A stretch of DNA of 64,000 bases from Eunapius fragilis (Eukaryota; Porifera; Demospongiae; Spongillida; Spongillidae). The position numbers and the translations under genes are program-made. The stretch lies in assembly GCA_963681505.1 (NCBI GenBank), contig OY811988.1, positions 1,054,001-1,118,000 on the forward strand, read 5' to 3'. Positions 1 to 9,955 of the stretch are shown piece after piece (positions within the stretch are counted from its first letter, which is position 1; each line of letters opens with the position of its first letter). Below the pieces are notes generated by a model. The model made no database searches. It was not told where the DNA came from and was given only the letters and a program-made list of their open reading frames with translations.

Positions 1-1
1 C

Positions 2-826
2 CTTGATGTCCACATTCCAAGTGTCTCCTCCTCCAATGGCGCCGAGAAATCCTGTATCTTTACAGGATTCACCTAGTACCTCACCACCTATGGTACAAAT
101 CTTGCTTGTCCGGCAGCAGGCACTAAAATGTCCACGCTTCTGGCAGTTATTACACGTTGCTTCCCAAGCTGGGCAATTTTCTTTACGATGTGGACCTCTG
201 CCACACCTATAGCATTTAGCGCCGGAAGGATTTTGGCCACCTGTTTTCTGCCAAACCCGATCCACATTTGTCTCTGAAGGGTTTACATCACCTTTAAGGA
301 TTTGCTGTTGCTCCTTCACCGCCTCCCGTTGTCGCACCATCTTCATAGCCTTTTCCAGGGTCAATTCGGGATCGAGCTGTAAGCGCTCCGAAAGGGCTGT
401 GTCTCGAATCCCCACTACAATTCTGTCGCGAATCATCTCGTGTTTCAAATTGCCATAGCTGCAGTTTTCTGCCAGACTGTGCAAAACGGTCACATATTGC
501 TCCGAAGACTCCCCTTCTAACTGGTTACGCCGATTGAAACGAGCTCTTTCGAATATTACATTCTTTCGTACTTTAAAGAACTCGTCGAATTTCCCAAGGA
601 CCAGCTTGTATTCTTTACGGTCTTTATCGGTTGTTTTCGAGGACAAAAGAACGTCTTCTGCTGCTTCGCCCAAGCAGTACAAAAGCGTACTAACCTGTCG
701 GTCATCTTCCTCACTGGAGAGGCCTGAAGCGACTCTAAATTGTTCAAAACGTCGCCGCCATTTTTCCCATTGGTCGGGCTGCTTGAAGTCAAAGGGTTCT
801 GGTGGATTAAGGCGAATGCTAGCCAT
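2..826 (-). CDS. Ty3/Gypsy Gag with two CCHC zinc knuckles, cut by window edge
   Basis: Nucleocapsid/capsid-type Gag polyprotein of an LTR retrotransposon, which would package the element RNA. I read the minus strand from the ATG at 824-826; the frame stays open to the left edge (about 275 codons), so the protease and polymerase lie outside the window. The first ~180 residues are the helical capsid-like Gag region, with a QPDQWEKWRRRFEQF block near the N terminus. Two retroviral zinc knuckles follow at about residues 205-240 (CYRCGRGPHRKENC, then CNNCQKRGHFSACC). The start is supported by the primer-binding site and LTR directly upstream (840-968). No stop or frameshift is seen. The double knuckle resembles Mag-lineage Gypsy elements (family knowledge). 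Confidence 0.85.
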   Translation of the reverse strand, partial: MASIRLNPPEPFDFKQPDQWEKWRRRFEQFRVASGLSSEEDDRQVSTLLYCLGEAAEDVLLSSKTTDKDRKEYKLVLGKFDEFFKVRKNVIFERARFNRRNQLEGESSEQYVTVLHSLAENCSYGNLKHEMIRDRIVVGIRDTALSERLQLDPELTLEKAMKMVRQREAVKEQQQILKGDVNPSETNVDRVWQKTGGQNPSGAKCYRCGRGPHRKENCPAWEATCNNCQKRGHFSACCRTSKICTIGGEVLGESCKDTGFLGAIGGGDTWNVDIK

Positions 827-839
827 CCTTTCGGTTCAA

Positions 840-853
840 GACCGCTGCCACCA
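840..853 (-). promoter_or_regulatory. Primer-binding site of the left-edge Gypsy element
   Basis: On the minus strand TGGTGGCAGCGGTC follows the LTR end directly. The element at 32376-37240 carries almost the same site (TGGTGGCAGCGGTT), so both probably use the same tRNA primer. I did not identify the tRNA. Confidence 0.6.
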
Positions 854-968
854 TGTGGTATTTACGATATATAATATATATTCACAAGTGACACAATAAT
901 ACATACACGATATATATATCGTCCCATGGTCACGTGATTGCTCACGTTACCACATCACCACAACTACA
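854..968 (-). repeat. 5' LTR (115 bp) of the left-edge Gypsy element
   Basis: On the minus strand the segment begins TGTAGTTGTGG and ends ATACCACA, i.e. TG...CA termini, and the primer-binding site follows immediately. It contains AT-rich palindromic stretches (CGATATATATATCG). The partner LTR is outside the window, so ends and target duplication cannot be confirmed. Confidence 0.65.
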
Positions 969-1174
969 ATGAGGGATTGTACATGTAAGCTAGTTGTTTT
1001 TAAAGCGGTATACATAGACGAATTCATGCTTTTTATAGTCAGCGCATCTAACTCGGATCGCGGGCGAAGTGACTCACCTCGAGCGAAAGACGTTGTACCC
1101 TTGGTTAGTGTACAAATAATACATGCCGGCAATGAGCTGACATGCACATACGCATCTTCTGCGTTCTTGTGCAG

Positions 1175-1921
1175 ACAATTTTACAGGACGCGTTCCACGA
1201 GAACAGTGATGAATTGGCAGAGGTTCTGCCCTCATTTGTGTGGTCAGACGTGAGTACTACGTTAAAGTCCAAGCTTCTTGAGTCAGTGCGGGGCCACCTC
1301 AGGCACAGCAAGTACACTGTACCACCCGAGAAGATTATGAAAAGAGTTAAGGTGTGTCAAGTTTAGTAAATAGATTATGATTACGCTTATTTATTTATTA
1401 TTATATATATAGGACTACTATTCTAACAGACGATCTACTGTCCTTATGAAGGCCGACAGTTCCAAAGTAAGAAAACGCCGCTCTGAGTTAAAAAGAAGCC
1501 GATTGACTCACGTAAGTTATATTCAGTGGTTTTTTGATACATGATATAAAATGAAATTCCTCTGCAGGCTGCACGCGACAAAGCAGTCAGAGGCCTTGCA
1601 CAAAGGAGACGTACTACCGCAAGATACAGAAGGAATAAAAAAGCTGAGGGCTGCTGTCAAGCCAGCACTACTAGACAACGTACAAGATAGGGATCCACAT
1701 GCAGAGGATGTGGATGAAGAAACTTTGCAAGCTTTTATCCAAAAAGCGCGACTGAACAACATTGCAATCGCACGCGCTGCGTGTGGTGCAGGTGCAAAGA
1801 GGACAGCACGAGCGGCCCAGCTTCCTGATCCAGATCCACATCTCAATCGCGAGCAGCTCAGTTGTAACGTGGACTTGGCGGAACGCTTCTCGGAAGGCGA
1901 ATCAGATGACTCGGAGAACTA
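1175..1921 (+). pseudogene. Unrecognised three-exon gene fragment, Arg/Lys-rich then acidic C terminus
   Basis: Not recognised. Three exon-like blocks join in frame at consensus splice sites: 1175-1351 (VLPSFVWSDVSTTLKSKLL region, donor GTGTGT), 1413-1511 (DYYSNRRSTVLMKADSSKV, donor GTAAGT) and 1568-1921 (ends GESDDSEN, stop TAG). The second and third blocks are very basic, with an RRRTTARYRRNKK motif that recalls the R-x-R-Y repeat exons elsewhere in this window. In exon 3 the basic stretch and the long acidic C-terminal frame are in different frames; the change falls near an A6 run around 1640, suggesting an indel. Could be a decayed host gene or a transposon cargo gene. Start and promoter not identified. 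Confidence 0.35.
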
Positions 1922-2430
1922 GCTGAAGGATGAAATGCTTGGACGATGCAAAGTTGAAACTGTAACTGTTGTGCACGCGCATGAGATTTGAGCCCAAATC
2001 TGGTATAAATCCATTATTGAAAATTGATTTGATTTGCTATTGGATTTAAAGTTAGAATCGCATGCGAAATCGGTCGCTGATTGGTCGTTAGATTTTTCAG
2101 ATGAATTTTGCATGAAATCATATATAAAACCCTATGAAATATCCTATTTGATTTATCAATGGATTAGATTAATGATTTTGAGTATTTATCAGATATAAAA
2201 TCAAATACGGATTCATTATTGCATGGATTCACGAACGATTTATCATCTGGAAGTCTATTCAATCCGATATGATTTAATGCATGATTTGTATGAACAAATC
2301 TTGTGATAAATCTTTTTTGGATTTGACGCGTTTTTTCCCTGTGACGATGATGACGAAGAAGACCGCGCCAAACCTTAGGTCCTAGGCAGTATGGCGATGC
2401 TGTTTGCACGGTCCGTTACACTACTGCAGG
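1922..2430. other. AT-rich noncoding stretch rich in GATTT/AAATC words
   Basis: No supportable gene. GATTT, GATTTAT and AAATC words recur in both orientations between about 1985 and 2330, which suggests a decayed nonautonomous element or degenerate satellite. I could not define terminal repeats. Confidence 0.3.
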
Positions 2431-2966
2431 AGGTTGCGAAACTACAGATCCAAAACTGTCTCAAAGCGATGCTGTAGGACCAACTCGAGGGAAAAGGACA
2501 TCACTTTCTGTACAGGTACAGTAACGTTATATTGGCTTCTTTTTTCCTACTGAGGAGAATCCAGCTGAAGTCTCGAAGCGTAAGCAGTGTGGCTTTGTAT
2601 TGTTAACGGGAATTCTTTGTTTTCAGAGTCTCAAGCGTCCATAGCGCTAAAGTGATGTCTCGGATATCAGCAAAGAAGAGGGTGAAGGTATACTAGTCGT
2701 TTAAAAGTGTGAGTCCTTTCATTTTTGCTATGTAGTTGGTATAGCAAACTACAACCGAACTCTGAAACGCATTCCAAATAAAGCCGAATCAAAAGAAGGG
2801 CATGCAATCCGAGCACAACAACTAGGTAAGCGCTCGAATTCAAAAACATTGCTGATGCGTTTCTAATCTTAATTTTATACACTATATAGCTATGGAAGCG
2901 GCGATCCGCACAAGTAACAGACCATGCAAGAAAGGGATGCGTGTCTGAAGAGGAAGAACTGGACAG

Positions 2967-3092
2967 TGGGACGATACTAAGAGGAGGCTCATATGGCGAT
3001 CGGAGGACCTAAACGCGTTTTTGGACAGAGCAAACAAGGCATCATGGAAGGAGATCCAATTGGGCCCACCGCGCTCGGTCAAACTTTCCTGA
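2967..3092 (+). pseudogene. Possible C-terminal exon, unrecognised
   Basis: A 41-codon frame ends RANKASWKEIQLGPPRSVKLS at a TGA (3090-3092) and looks protein-like (WRSEDLNAFLDRANKASW). Upstream, splice-like junctions flank short blocks at about 2431-2518, 2627-2687, 2738-2825 and 2889-2966, but their frames are broken. I read this as the decayed 3' end of a multi-exon gene of unknown function. Confidence 0.25.
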
Positions 3093-3840
3093 TGAACTTT
3101 CCACCACCCCACCCGGATGCTTCACCGTCGCCGAATGAACTCGTTCTCTGTTGTTTTTTTTTTGTTCCCTTAACTTATACTTTCTATATGTACTCGCTAT
3201 TATCTGGACCTACAGTAGTAGGTCCTATGTAGGATTGGCTCCGTAGGCGTGGTTTTCGATCGAGCGTTAGAAAACAGAATATACGCTTCGTTGCCACTTG
3301 CCAGTCGCTATAAAATCTGCCCAAAACACGCTGCATCTATAGTTCAACGCGCGATGTTCGCAACCCTGCCGTTGTCTCCAGACGGTATAGTCGATCCCTC
3401 GAATCCGCCATTTTTTTTCTCCTTCTCCTTCTCCTTCTCCTTCCTTTCGTCAAACATAACTCAAGTTAGGAAAAGCGGGAAAAAATGATATTTGCACCAA
3501 AATGTAGCGCTCGATGCGACGTTTCATCCTGTGTGAATACTGAAACTATATTGTTTATATCAGTTTCGATATAAATTTATAAAGAGTGTGCGTGGGTGTA
3601 TTTTTGCCGATTTATAATAAATGAAGCATATTTGCGGATGGACAGTTGGATAAGGATCGTAACTAAATGCTTGGACCCGTATGTTGTCGGGCTTTCGTCT
3701 ATACAAACTGCTATTGGAACTTCGATGTATTGCCCAGGTCAATAACCATTTGAATCATGTTTACTAAGCACGTGATCTTGCACGTGTTCGTTTTTCGTGT
3801 GTGCATATATAGTATCTATGGTGTGTGTTCTAATGTGGTA
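3093..3840. other. Noncoding; CTTCTC microsatellite and dispersed-repeat similarity
   Basis: No gene supported. A (CTTCTC)n run occupies about 3418-3442. The segment after it (CATAACTCAAGTTAGG) resembles 24986-25005, so both may belong to one old dispersed repeat family. Confidence 0.35.
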
Positions 3841-3844
3841 GTGA

Positions 3845-4060
3845 AACATGCCTTAGCGTCAAAAAAAATCTCAAAGAGATCGGTAAAATGTGAGCAAAGC
3901 ATGAACGTAGTTCGGTGGCAAACAAAGCAAAAGCCAGAGAACGTTACCAGGCGAACTCTGAGCAGAAGTGAGCCGACGAACGACAACGGTATAGAAGAAA
4001 TCGTGAAGTGAATCGGGCCAGGAAAAGGGCAAGGTACAGACCCTCGTCATCCTATTTTAA
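3845..4060 (+). pseudogene. Decayed exon of an Arg-rich short-repeat protein, left flank of the Ginger insertion
   Basis: One frame around 3918-4037 reads ANKAKARERYQANSEQK, stop, ADERQRYRRNREVNRARKRA; the upstream half continues in another frame. The sequence ends in a splice-like GGGCAAG|GTAC. The right flank of the Ginger element (9560-9682) carries a related exon ending in the same way. The repeat resembles the invertebrate YKADPEKK/RYEEDPEENR family (family knowledge). Function unknown; broken by at least one stop and a frameshift. Confidence 0.35.
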
Positions 4061-4090
4061 TTTGTATCTTCACATCTATCAACATGTATA

Positions 4091-4175
4091 TGTTATGCGC
4101 GAAGCATGGATTTGCGCAATCTAGGGATTGCCCTGCGCAAACCCCGGATCCATGGTTTGTTTGCGCAATCTCGAG
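4091..4175 (+). repeat. Left TIR and subterminal palindrome of the Ginger element
   Basis: Starts TGTTATGCGCGAAGCATGG. It contains imperfect palindromes built from GCGCAATC...GATTGC and GGATCCATGG. The same words recur at the right end, suggesting transposase-binding sites (inference). Confidence 0.75.
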
Positions 4176-5909
4176 ATTGCACCAACGTATTGACGTAATC
4201 AGTTGCATTTCGAATTAAAAGACTGACGCTATTACGAAGTTACAACTTGTATCGTACCGTTCAGAATACACACTGATAACAGTCTCTTGGTCTCCAAGCT
4301 GTTTGGGCTTTTTCAACACCATACGTTGACTTGTGTACAGCTGCTTCATCAACCAACTGTCAGTTGCTAGGCGTTATTTAGAGCGGATCGGTTATATGCG
4401 ATATGGATGCTCAAAAGGACACCTTCCAGACATTTTTGGTGGATTCATTCTTGTCAGGGAAGAAACCTGGCAGTAAAGTAATAACAAGAGCAAAGGGCAA
4501 CAAGATCGTTGCGCTTTTGAAAGGAACTTGTAACGATAGTGATCATCATTTGAAATTTTGGGTAAAGTCACGCAAATTTTCCCTAATGTCCTATCCTGCG
4601 CTTGGTCTGTCGGATGTGCTTTGCTTGCCTGCCAGAAAAAAGGTGAGCATTAGAAAAATGTGATAAGTATTTTTTACTTGTACTTGTTTTTTCTGTTTTA
4701 ACCATACAGGATTGTAGTGACACCACCGTGCTTAGCCACGTTAGAAGAGTGGCTTATGTTAAAGACTTCTCTGAGATACTTCACAGGGTGCATTGCCAAG
4801 AGCGAGGTCATGTGGGCTACAAAAAAACTCTTGCAGAGGTATTCTGGTAGAATTTATTTCATGAATATTATAGAGTATAATAGAGTATGGTTTTTACTAT
4901 TACAGATTTCGGCATGCTATGAGTGTCTTCCACAGTCAGCTGTACAGAAGTTTGTGAGCCTGTGCCCCCTTTGCAGTACTCAAAAAGTACAGCGCAATCA
5001 AGCACCCCTGAAACCCATCATTGCATCAGGATTTATGAGTAGAGGTCAGGTGAGTTACACTTTATGCACAGCAAAACAAAGTTGACAGTGGTGTTTAACA
5101 AGCTAGGTAGACCTAATAGACATGCGCCACCGACCTGATGGACCGTATAATTGGATAGGACACTACATGGACCATTGGTCTAAATTCCATGTACTATTTG
5201 CCCTTCAGAGGAAGAGTAGCAAAGAGGTGGCCTGGAACCTTGCAACAAAAGTTTTTGCATATCTTGGTTTACCCAAAATATTGCAATCTGACAATGGGCG
5301 AGAATTTGCAAGCACTTTGATAGCCGAATTAGTAAAGAACTGGCCTGGTGAAATTACCATTGTCAATGGCAGACCACGCCATCCTCAAAGCCAAGGACTG
5401 GTAGAAAGAGGCAATGCGAAAGTGGAAGAAATGATAGCTTGTCATTTTCATGAAAGCAAGGGAACTAAGTCCTGGACAGACTGGCTACATGAAATTCAAT
5501 GTAAGTATAATTATCTACTACATCAGTAAGTGATAATTATAATTGCAGATAAATTGAACACTTGCATGCATGCAACAACAAAGACAACTCCTTACCAGCT
5601 GGTCTTTGGTCAACCTCCTCATTCATCACCATTTCCTGGTACAACCAAGGGCATTGTTATGGAAGAAGCAGTGTCTGATATCTTAGGTGCAGTACACATG
5701 TGTAGCTTGTATTTATACAAAAAAACTTGTAGACTTTTACAATGCACATTTTGTTTTTTGTGGTCTTTAATATTTTGTACACATAGATGTATTTTTTGTG
5801 AGGCTGAGATAGATTCTTGTGACTAAAGAATTGTAAGATTGTAACTAAACTGTATTTTATGTATGGCTAAGGTACCTTGATGTACTTGTTACTTTGTATA
5901 TTACTGCAG

Positions 5910-6632
5910 ATACTTGTGATGTTGTGAAAGAAGTGTCTGCAGATGTACAGGGTGTATCAGGTGAATTGTTTTTAATTTATGCTAGCAATATTATTCATTG
6001 ATTCAGATTTTTACAGTCACTGGTAATTTTGATAACGAAGAAAGTGATGAATCAGGTCAGTAAATTATATACAGTATGATAATATGTAGTAATACACAAG
6101 GCCAAGGTACCTTAATGCACCTGTTAACTCCATACATTGCTGTAGATGCTTGTGATGTTGAGAAAGAAGTGACTGATATACATGAATCAGGTGAATTGTA
6201 CTTTCCCGCTAACATTATTCAGTCACTCTCAATTTGATTCAGACTATTTCATTTACAGCCACTGGTATTGTTGATAAAGAAGGAAGTGATCAATCAGGTC
6301 AGCAGATTTTATGCAGTATAATATACATTGAATAATAACATATTGTCAAGGCCAAGGTATCTTAATGCACTTTGTTACTCAATAAATTGCTGCAGATACA
6401 TGTGGTGTTGAGAAAGAAGTGACTGATATACATGTATCAGGTGAATTGTACTTTCCCGCTAACATTATTCAGTCACTCTCAACTTGTTTCAGATTATTCT
6501 ATTGTTGATAAAGAAGGAAGTAGTGAATCAGGTCAGTAAATGATATGCAACTTGTATGTGTACATGTATACTATTATATCACTCCAGATTCAGATGCAAA
6601 GCAAAGTGAAACAAATGTAACACAATGCATAA
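5910..6632 (+). repeat. Tandemly duplicated micro-exon pairs in the Ginger gene
   Basis: Seven tiny exons: 5910-5960 (51 nt), 6017-6055 (39), 6146-6190 (45), 6259-6297 (39), 6396-6440 (45), 6493-6531 (39) and 6588-6632 (45). All are multiples of three, enter and leave in phase 1, and have AG/GT borders. They form three [A+B] pairs; the introns are duplicated too (AAGGCCAAGGTA and GTGAATTGTACTTTCCCGC recur). The encoded peptides are acidic (DVEKEVTDIHES; VDKEGS). Because the units are symmetric, any number of copies keeps the frame. Confidence 0.7.
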
Positions 6633-8088
6633 GTAAGAAGAAACCCACATACATGAACTGTAATAATGGTATTAATTTTATATAATATTAGGTGATCGGT
6701 ATAGTTAAGGTTAAAGATTTGAATAACTAGCATTATAGATATCATATTATTTATACTAGTGGCTGCTGCAAACAATCAAGATGATTTCTATGCAAGGTAA
6801 TTAAGGTATTAATGTGTAAAGCAATGTTGCATTTGCAAACTTTTCTGTGTGCAAATTTGTTACAGTCCTGCAGATATGCACCTGTTCAACTATATCAAAG
6901 CAGAAATGGATCGATTGAAGGTCATACCAGATGCATTTATTTAAAAATTTATTCATTGTATCCATCAACACATTCAGCCAGAACTTATTGGAATAATAAA
7001 GGGGAAAACTGCACAACATATACTGGCATGGAAGCAAGAGTGAGAAAAGTAACATTCACCTTCATGACAACTTTGGACCATCCAAAGTGCTGCCTGATCA
7101 TTTGGTTAGTCTTTAATGAAGTTGTAATTATGTACACTTACATGGTTATAAACATGCTCCTTATTTAGCAAGGAAGATTATGTACTTATCTGGGTACTAT
7201 TACAAATGCATATATGATGCGTGGATATGGCATATCATATGTTTATGAAGTTTTGATTCCTGAGGTGGGTTCAAATATTCCACCTAGATACACATGTACA
7301 TGTAGCTTGTTTTGCTTTGACCAACAGTTTTATACTCGGATGGATAAAAAGCATAAATTTGTGAGCTCTACTGGTTCAGAAAGTACTGAGCTAGCAAAGG
7401 CTGATGATGATGATGGAGTAGATGATGATGTTGATGCGGATAGTGATGATAATGAAGGTATCACAATGCAATTATGATGAGGGGTAATTAAGATATATGT
7501 TTTAATGTCATGTATTTATCACTTCTTGTAAAATGTAAGATTCATTCATAATTATGATAGCCCTTAGTACATGTAGCAATGATTTATTTTGTCTCAGTTT
7601 AGTAGCTTGTCTTTAGCTGTGTATGTTGTATTCAAAGCTCATTTTGGCAAAGTAGTATTTTTTATTGTGCATAATTTCTTACTTGTATAGGGCAATATAG
7701 TGGCAGATTTGGAAGCTCCTTCAAGCACCTCAAAGCACGTATTGATGCAGACAAGCATTACCGTTGCAATGCTGAAAGAATGAAAAACTCGTATCTGGTC
7801 TGCAAGAATACGAAAAAATTTAATGTTGGAGACCTAGTGTCTGTTAGAATCCCTAGAATTGATCGGGCCCGTACAGACACTAGACGATTACCATGCATTG
7901 TTGTGGAGAAGACTGGAAAAAAGCATATGTTTCATCGCCTCAGGTGTGCACAAGGAGTACTTAATCCTGCTATCAGGAAAGTGATTTAGAGTTGTATCCT
8001 GGTAGTAGCTCATCAAATGATGCATTTAAGGTGAAAGGATGGAAGGATGAGAAACTCATTAGCTTGCGTGAGGCTTCAAAGAGGCAGA

Positions 8089-8500
8089 ACCCTTGTAATA
8101 AATTCTATGGAGACAATTGCTCATGTCAGAAAGGCTGCTCATCGCGGCGATGTGGTTGTGTCATTAAAGGTAAACCATGCACTAGCCATTGCCATGGAGG
8201 GAGGCCATGCCAAAATGAAGTGGAGCATATTTCTCCTGGACGCTCATCCAGCAACAGCACAATTGAAGTAAAAGATGAAGCAAAGCTTATTTCTCCTGGA
8301 AGCGCACCAAGCAACAGCACAAAAAAGATGAAGCAGAACTTATTACATGTACTTTGGAGGCCCACAGTACAAATCAAGAATATTGCTCATGCAAAAAGGA
8401 CTGCTCATCCAGTCATTGTGGTTGTGTCCTGAAAGGTAAAAAATGCAGCAGTCTTTGCCATGGAGGGAAATCATGCAAAAATGAAGCAGAATGTATTAAT
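8089..8500 (+). other. Two CXC (tesmin/TSO1-like) cysteine blocks inside the Ginger ORF
   Basis: Two related cysteine-rich blocks: NCSCQKGCSSRRCGCVIKG at about 8114-8170 and YCSCKKDCSSSHCGCVLKG at about 8380-8436. Each is followed by KxCxxxCHGGxxCxNE. The C-x-C...C...C-x-C spacing matches CXC/CRC DNA-binding motifs (family knowledge). They are probably an internal duplication. A spacer with SPGxxxSNST repeats lies between them, and the second block is in a shifted frame. Confidence 0.6.
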
Positions 8501-8948
8501 CCTATTTGGGTGTCTGAACTAAGTTTAAATTTAGATGACAAGAATGCTATCCTTTTAGGTGATTGGTTGACAGACAAACACATCTCTGCTGCTAACCAAC
8601 TACTTAAAAGGGGATTTCCACAGTGTAAGGGATTAGACAATCCTATTTTGGGGGAAAACTTTTCATTTCCTATCCTGAGAGGAGAGGGTGTTCAAATGTT
8701 ACATGTAGATAAATCCCATTGGATCTGTGTGTCAACAATTGGATGTACTTTTGGGGAATTAAATGTATATGACAGCCGACTTACCACTCTCTCTCCAGCA
8801 ACACTTAAGGTTATTTGTTCACTTCTTCACTGCAGTAAAAGTGACGTGACTGTCAATATCATGCAATTGCAACAACAGTCTAATGGAAGTGACTGTGGGG
8901 TGTATGCAATAGCATGTGCAGCATCTTTGTGCAATGGAGATATGCCAG
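8500..8948 (+). other. Ulp1/C48 cysteine-protease domain of the Ginger gene
   Basis: Catalytic landmarks occur in the expected order: His in DKSHWICVS, Asp in NVYDSRLT, Gln in MQLQQQSNGSDCG and Cys in SDCGVYAIA. This is the SUMO-protease fold reported at the C terminus of Ginger1 transposases. All triad residues are present, but the frame breaks just after NGDMP (about 8948). Confidence 0.75.
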
Positions 8949-9084
8949 TGCTGGGATGAGAAAAAGCTGCGTCTTCATCTCCTTCAGTGTTTTGAAAGTA
9001 CCTCTATGTCAGTCTTTCCAGCGTCAGCTGCAGAGGATGAAAGTCGTGCACAATGTACCCCCACAATTCTAAATACCCTAAAGG

Positions 9085-9248
9085 TACCAGTCTACTGCAT
9101 TTGTCGCCTTCCATGGCACAAGGAAGATATGATACAGTGTGGGACGTGTATGGAGTGGTATCACCCAAGCTGCTTGTCTTTGCCTTACCACATTTTTAAG
9201 AGCTCTAAACCATGGCGCTGTTCACTGTGCTCGGTGTCTCATGTATAG
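9085..9248 (+). other. C-terminal PHD finger of the Ginger gene
   Basis: VYCICRLPWHKEDMIQCG...CMEWYHPSC...PWRCSLC has the full Cys4-His-Cys3 pattern of a PHD zinc finger, with the WYH signature and the aromatic W before the last Cys pair. PHD fingers read histone H3 tails; a role in target choice is inference. The frame ends at TAG 9246-9248. Confidence 0.75.
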
Positions 9249-9319
9249 TATTGTACAATATATTTGTACACGCGCATGTCATCATTATACCAGTCAATGC
9301 ATCGTTTCACATTTGATGT

Positions 9320-9325
9320 AATAAA
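9320..9325 (+). terminator. Polyadenylation signal AATAAA of the Ginger gene
   Basis: A canonical AATAAA lies about 70 bp after the stop codon, before the right TIR. Confidence 0.5.
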
Positions 9326-9369
9326 ATCATTCTCCGTTTAAACCATCGCTTATAGACGTACATGTACAT

Positions 9370-9536
9370 ATCTATACTTTGCGCAAGAACAATCCCAGGA
9401 TTGTCCCGATCCATGGTTTGCGCACGCGCAATCCGAGGATTGCGCGGTCAATCCATGGTTTGTGGTACAAACCATGGATCCAGGGTTTGCGCAGGACAAT
9501 CCCGGGATTGCGCAAATCCATGCTTCGCGCATAACA
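9370..9536 (-). repeat. Right TIR and subterminal palindromes of the Ginger element
   Basis: Inverted copy of the left end. The outer ~70 bp match it. The inner part holds further palindromes (CGCAATCCCGGGATTGCG; GCGCAATCC...GGATTGCGC) and repeated ACCATGGAT words. Confidence 0.75.
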
Positions 9537-9559
9537 TATATACTTGCTTCTTACTGTAG

Positions 9560-9682
9560 CTATGATGATGACCCATGCAAGACGCTGGACGGGCACGGTA
9601 CGAAAAAGACCCTGCAACGAAGCGACAAAAGAAATAGAAGAGATCTTGAAGTGAATAGGGTCAAGAAATAAGCAAGGTACAT
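9560..9682 (+). pseudogene. Decayed Arg-rich repeat exon, right flank of the Ginger insertion
   Basis: Reads DAGRARYEKDPATKRQKK, then in the next frame RNRRDLEVNRVKK, and ends with a splice-like GCAAG|GTAC. It is similar to 3985-4037 on the other side of the Ginger element. RARYEKDP matches the YKADP/RYEEDP repeat type. Either the transposon sits between two paralogous exons of one gene or these are scattered gene remnants. Confidence 0.35.
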
Positions 9683-9774
9683 TTAGTGCACTTTGGCCAA
9701 CTGACAAGACGGTCTTAAATTTAGTTAATTGAAATTCACAAAGTGCATGGTTCTTGGCTAAATGTAGGACCATC

Positions 9775-9900
9775 TTGTAGTATTCTGGTACCAATCCATA
9801 ATGTGTCTTGTTTCCTTGCTTTTTACACCACCAATCCCAATCATACATCCCACTCTATTTCTCAAAGAGAAATTTTTATTTACTTGTATATTTATAGAAG
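9775..9900 (+). repeat. Diverged relative of the foldback element at 40639-40930
   Basis: CTTGTTTCCTTGCTTTTTAC, followed by a CACCACCA... stretch and TTTTTATTTACTTGT, parallels one arm of the 40.7-kb hairpin element. One arm only, diverged. Confidence 0.45.
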
Positions 9901-9955
9901 AGTCCTGGAAACGAGGGTATCCAGGAAATGAGGATAATTAAAAATTCATAATTAT

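Larger units (their letters stand above)
4403..9248 (+). pseudogene. Ginger transposase: integrase + acidic micro-exons + CXC + Ulp1 protease + PHD
   Basis: KRBA2/Ginger-like transposase gene, about 19 exons. Exons: 4403-4642, 4710-4838, 4906-5049, 5107-5500, 5549-5686, seven micro-exons 5910-6632, 6760-6796, 6866-6920, 6978-7104, 7169-7264, 7328-7457, 7691-9248; all have GT-AG junctions with matching phase. The integrase HHCC finger spans exons 2-3 (RVHCQERGHVGY; CPLCS). The DDE core is in exon 4: D in VDLIDMRHRPDG, D in LQSDNGREF, E in GLVERGNAKVE. A very acidic linker follows, then a GPY/F-like beta module (NVGDLVSVRIPRIDRARTD), two CXC blocks, a Ulp1 cysteine protease and a C-terminal PHD finger. 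Frame breaks near 7036, 7968, 8322 (A-run) and 8948 make it nonfunctional. The ATG at 4403 opens an unclassified N-terminal domain. Confidence 0.8.
4091..9536 (+). mobile_element. Ginger/GIN-type DNA transposon with TIRs, 5.4 kb
   Basis: Both ends carry an inverted repeat that starts TGTTATGCGCGAAGCATGG and matches for about 70 bp with a few mismatches. Both ends are flanked by TATA (4087-4090 and 9537-9540), a plausible 4-bp target duplication. A TGTNR start and Gypsy-integrase-like transposase with a C-terminal protease are the published hallmarks of Ginger1 elements (Bao, Kapitonov and Jurka). Those authors report CCGG/CCGT targets, so TATA is unusual and could be chance in AT-rich DNA. 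One large spliced gene on the plus strand fills the element. Four or more frameshifts show that this copy is dead. Confidence 0.8.

Noticed and set aside
5107-5500. Integrase exon as a Gypsy retrotransposon or Polinton
   Set aside because: It is spliced, lies between TIRs, and has no RT, RNase H, PolB or packaging ATPase nearby. KRBA2/Ginger-type motifs and the C-terminal protease fit a DNA transposon.
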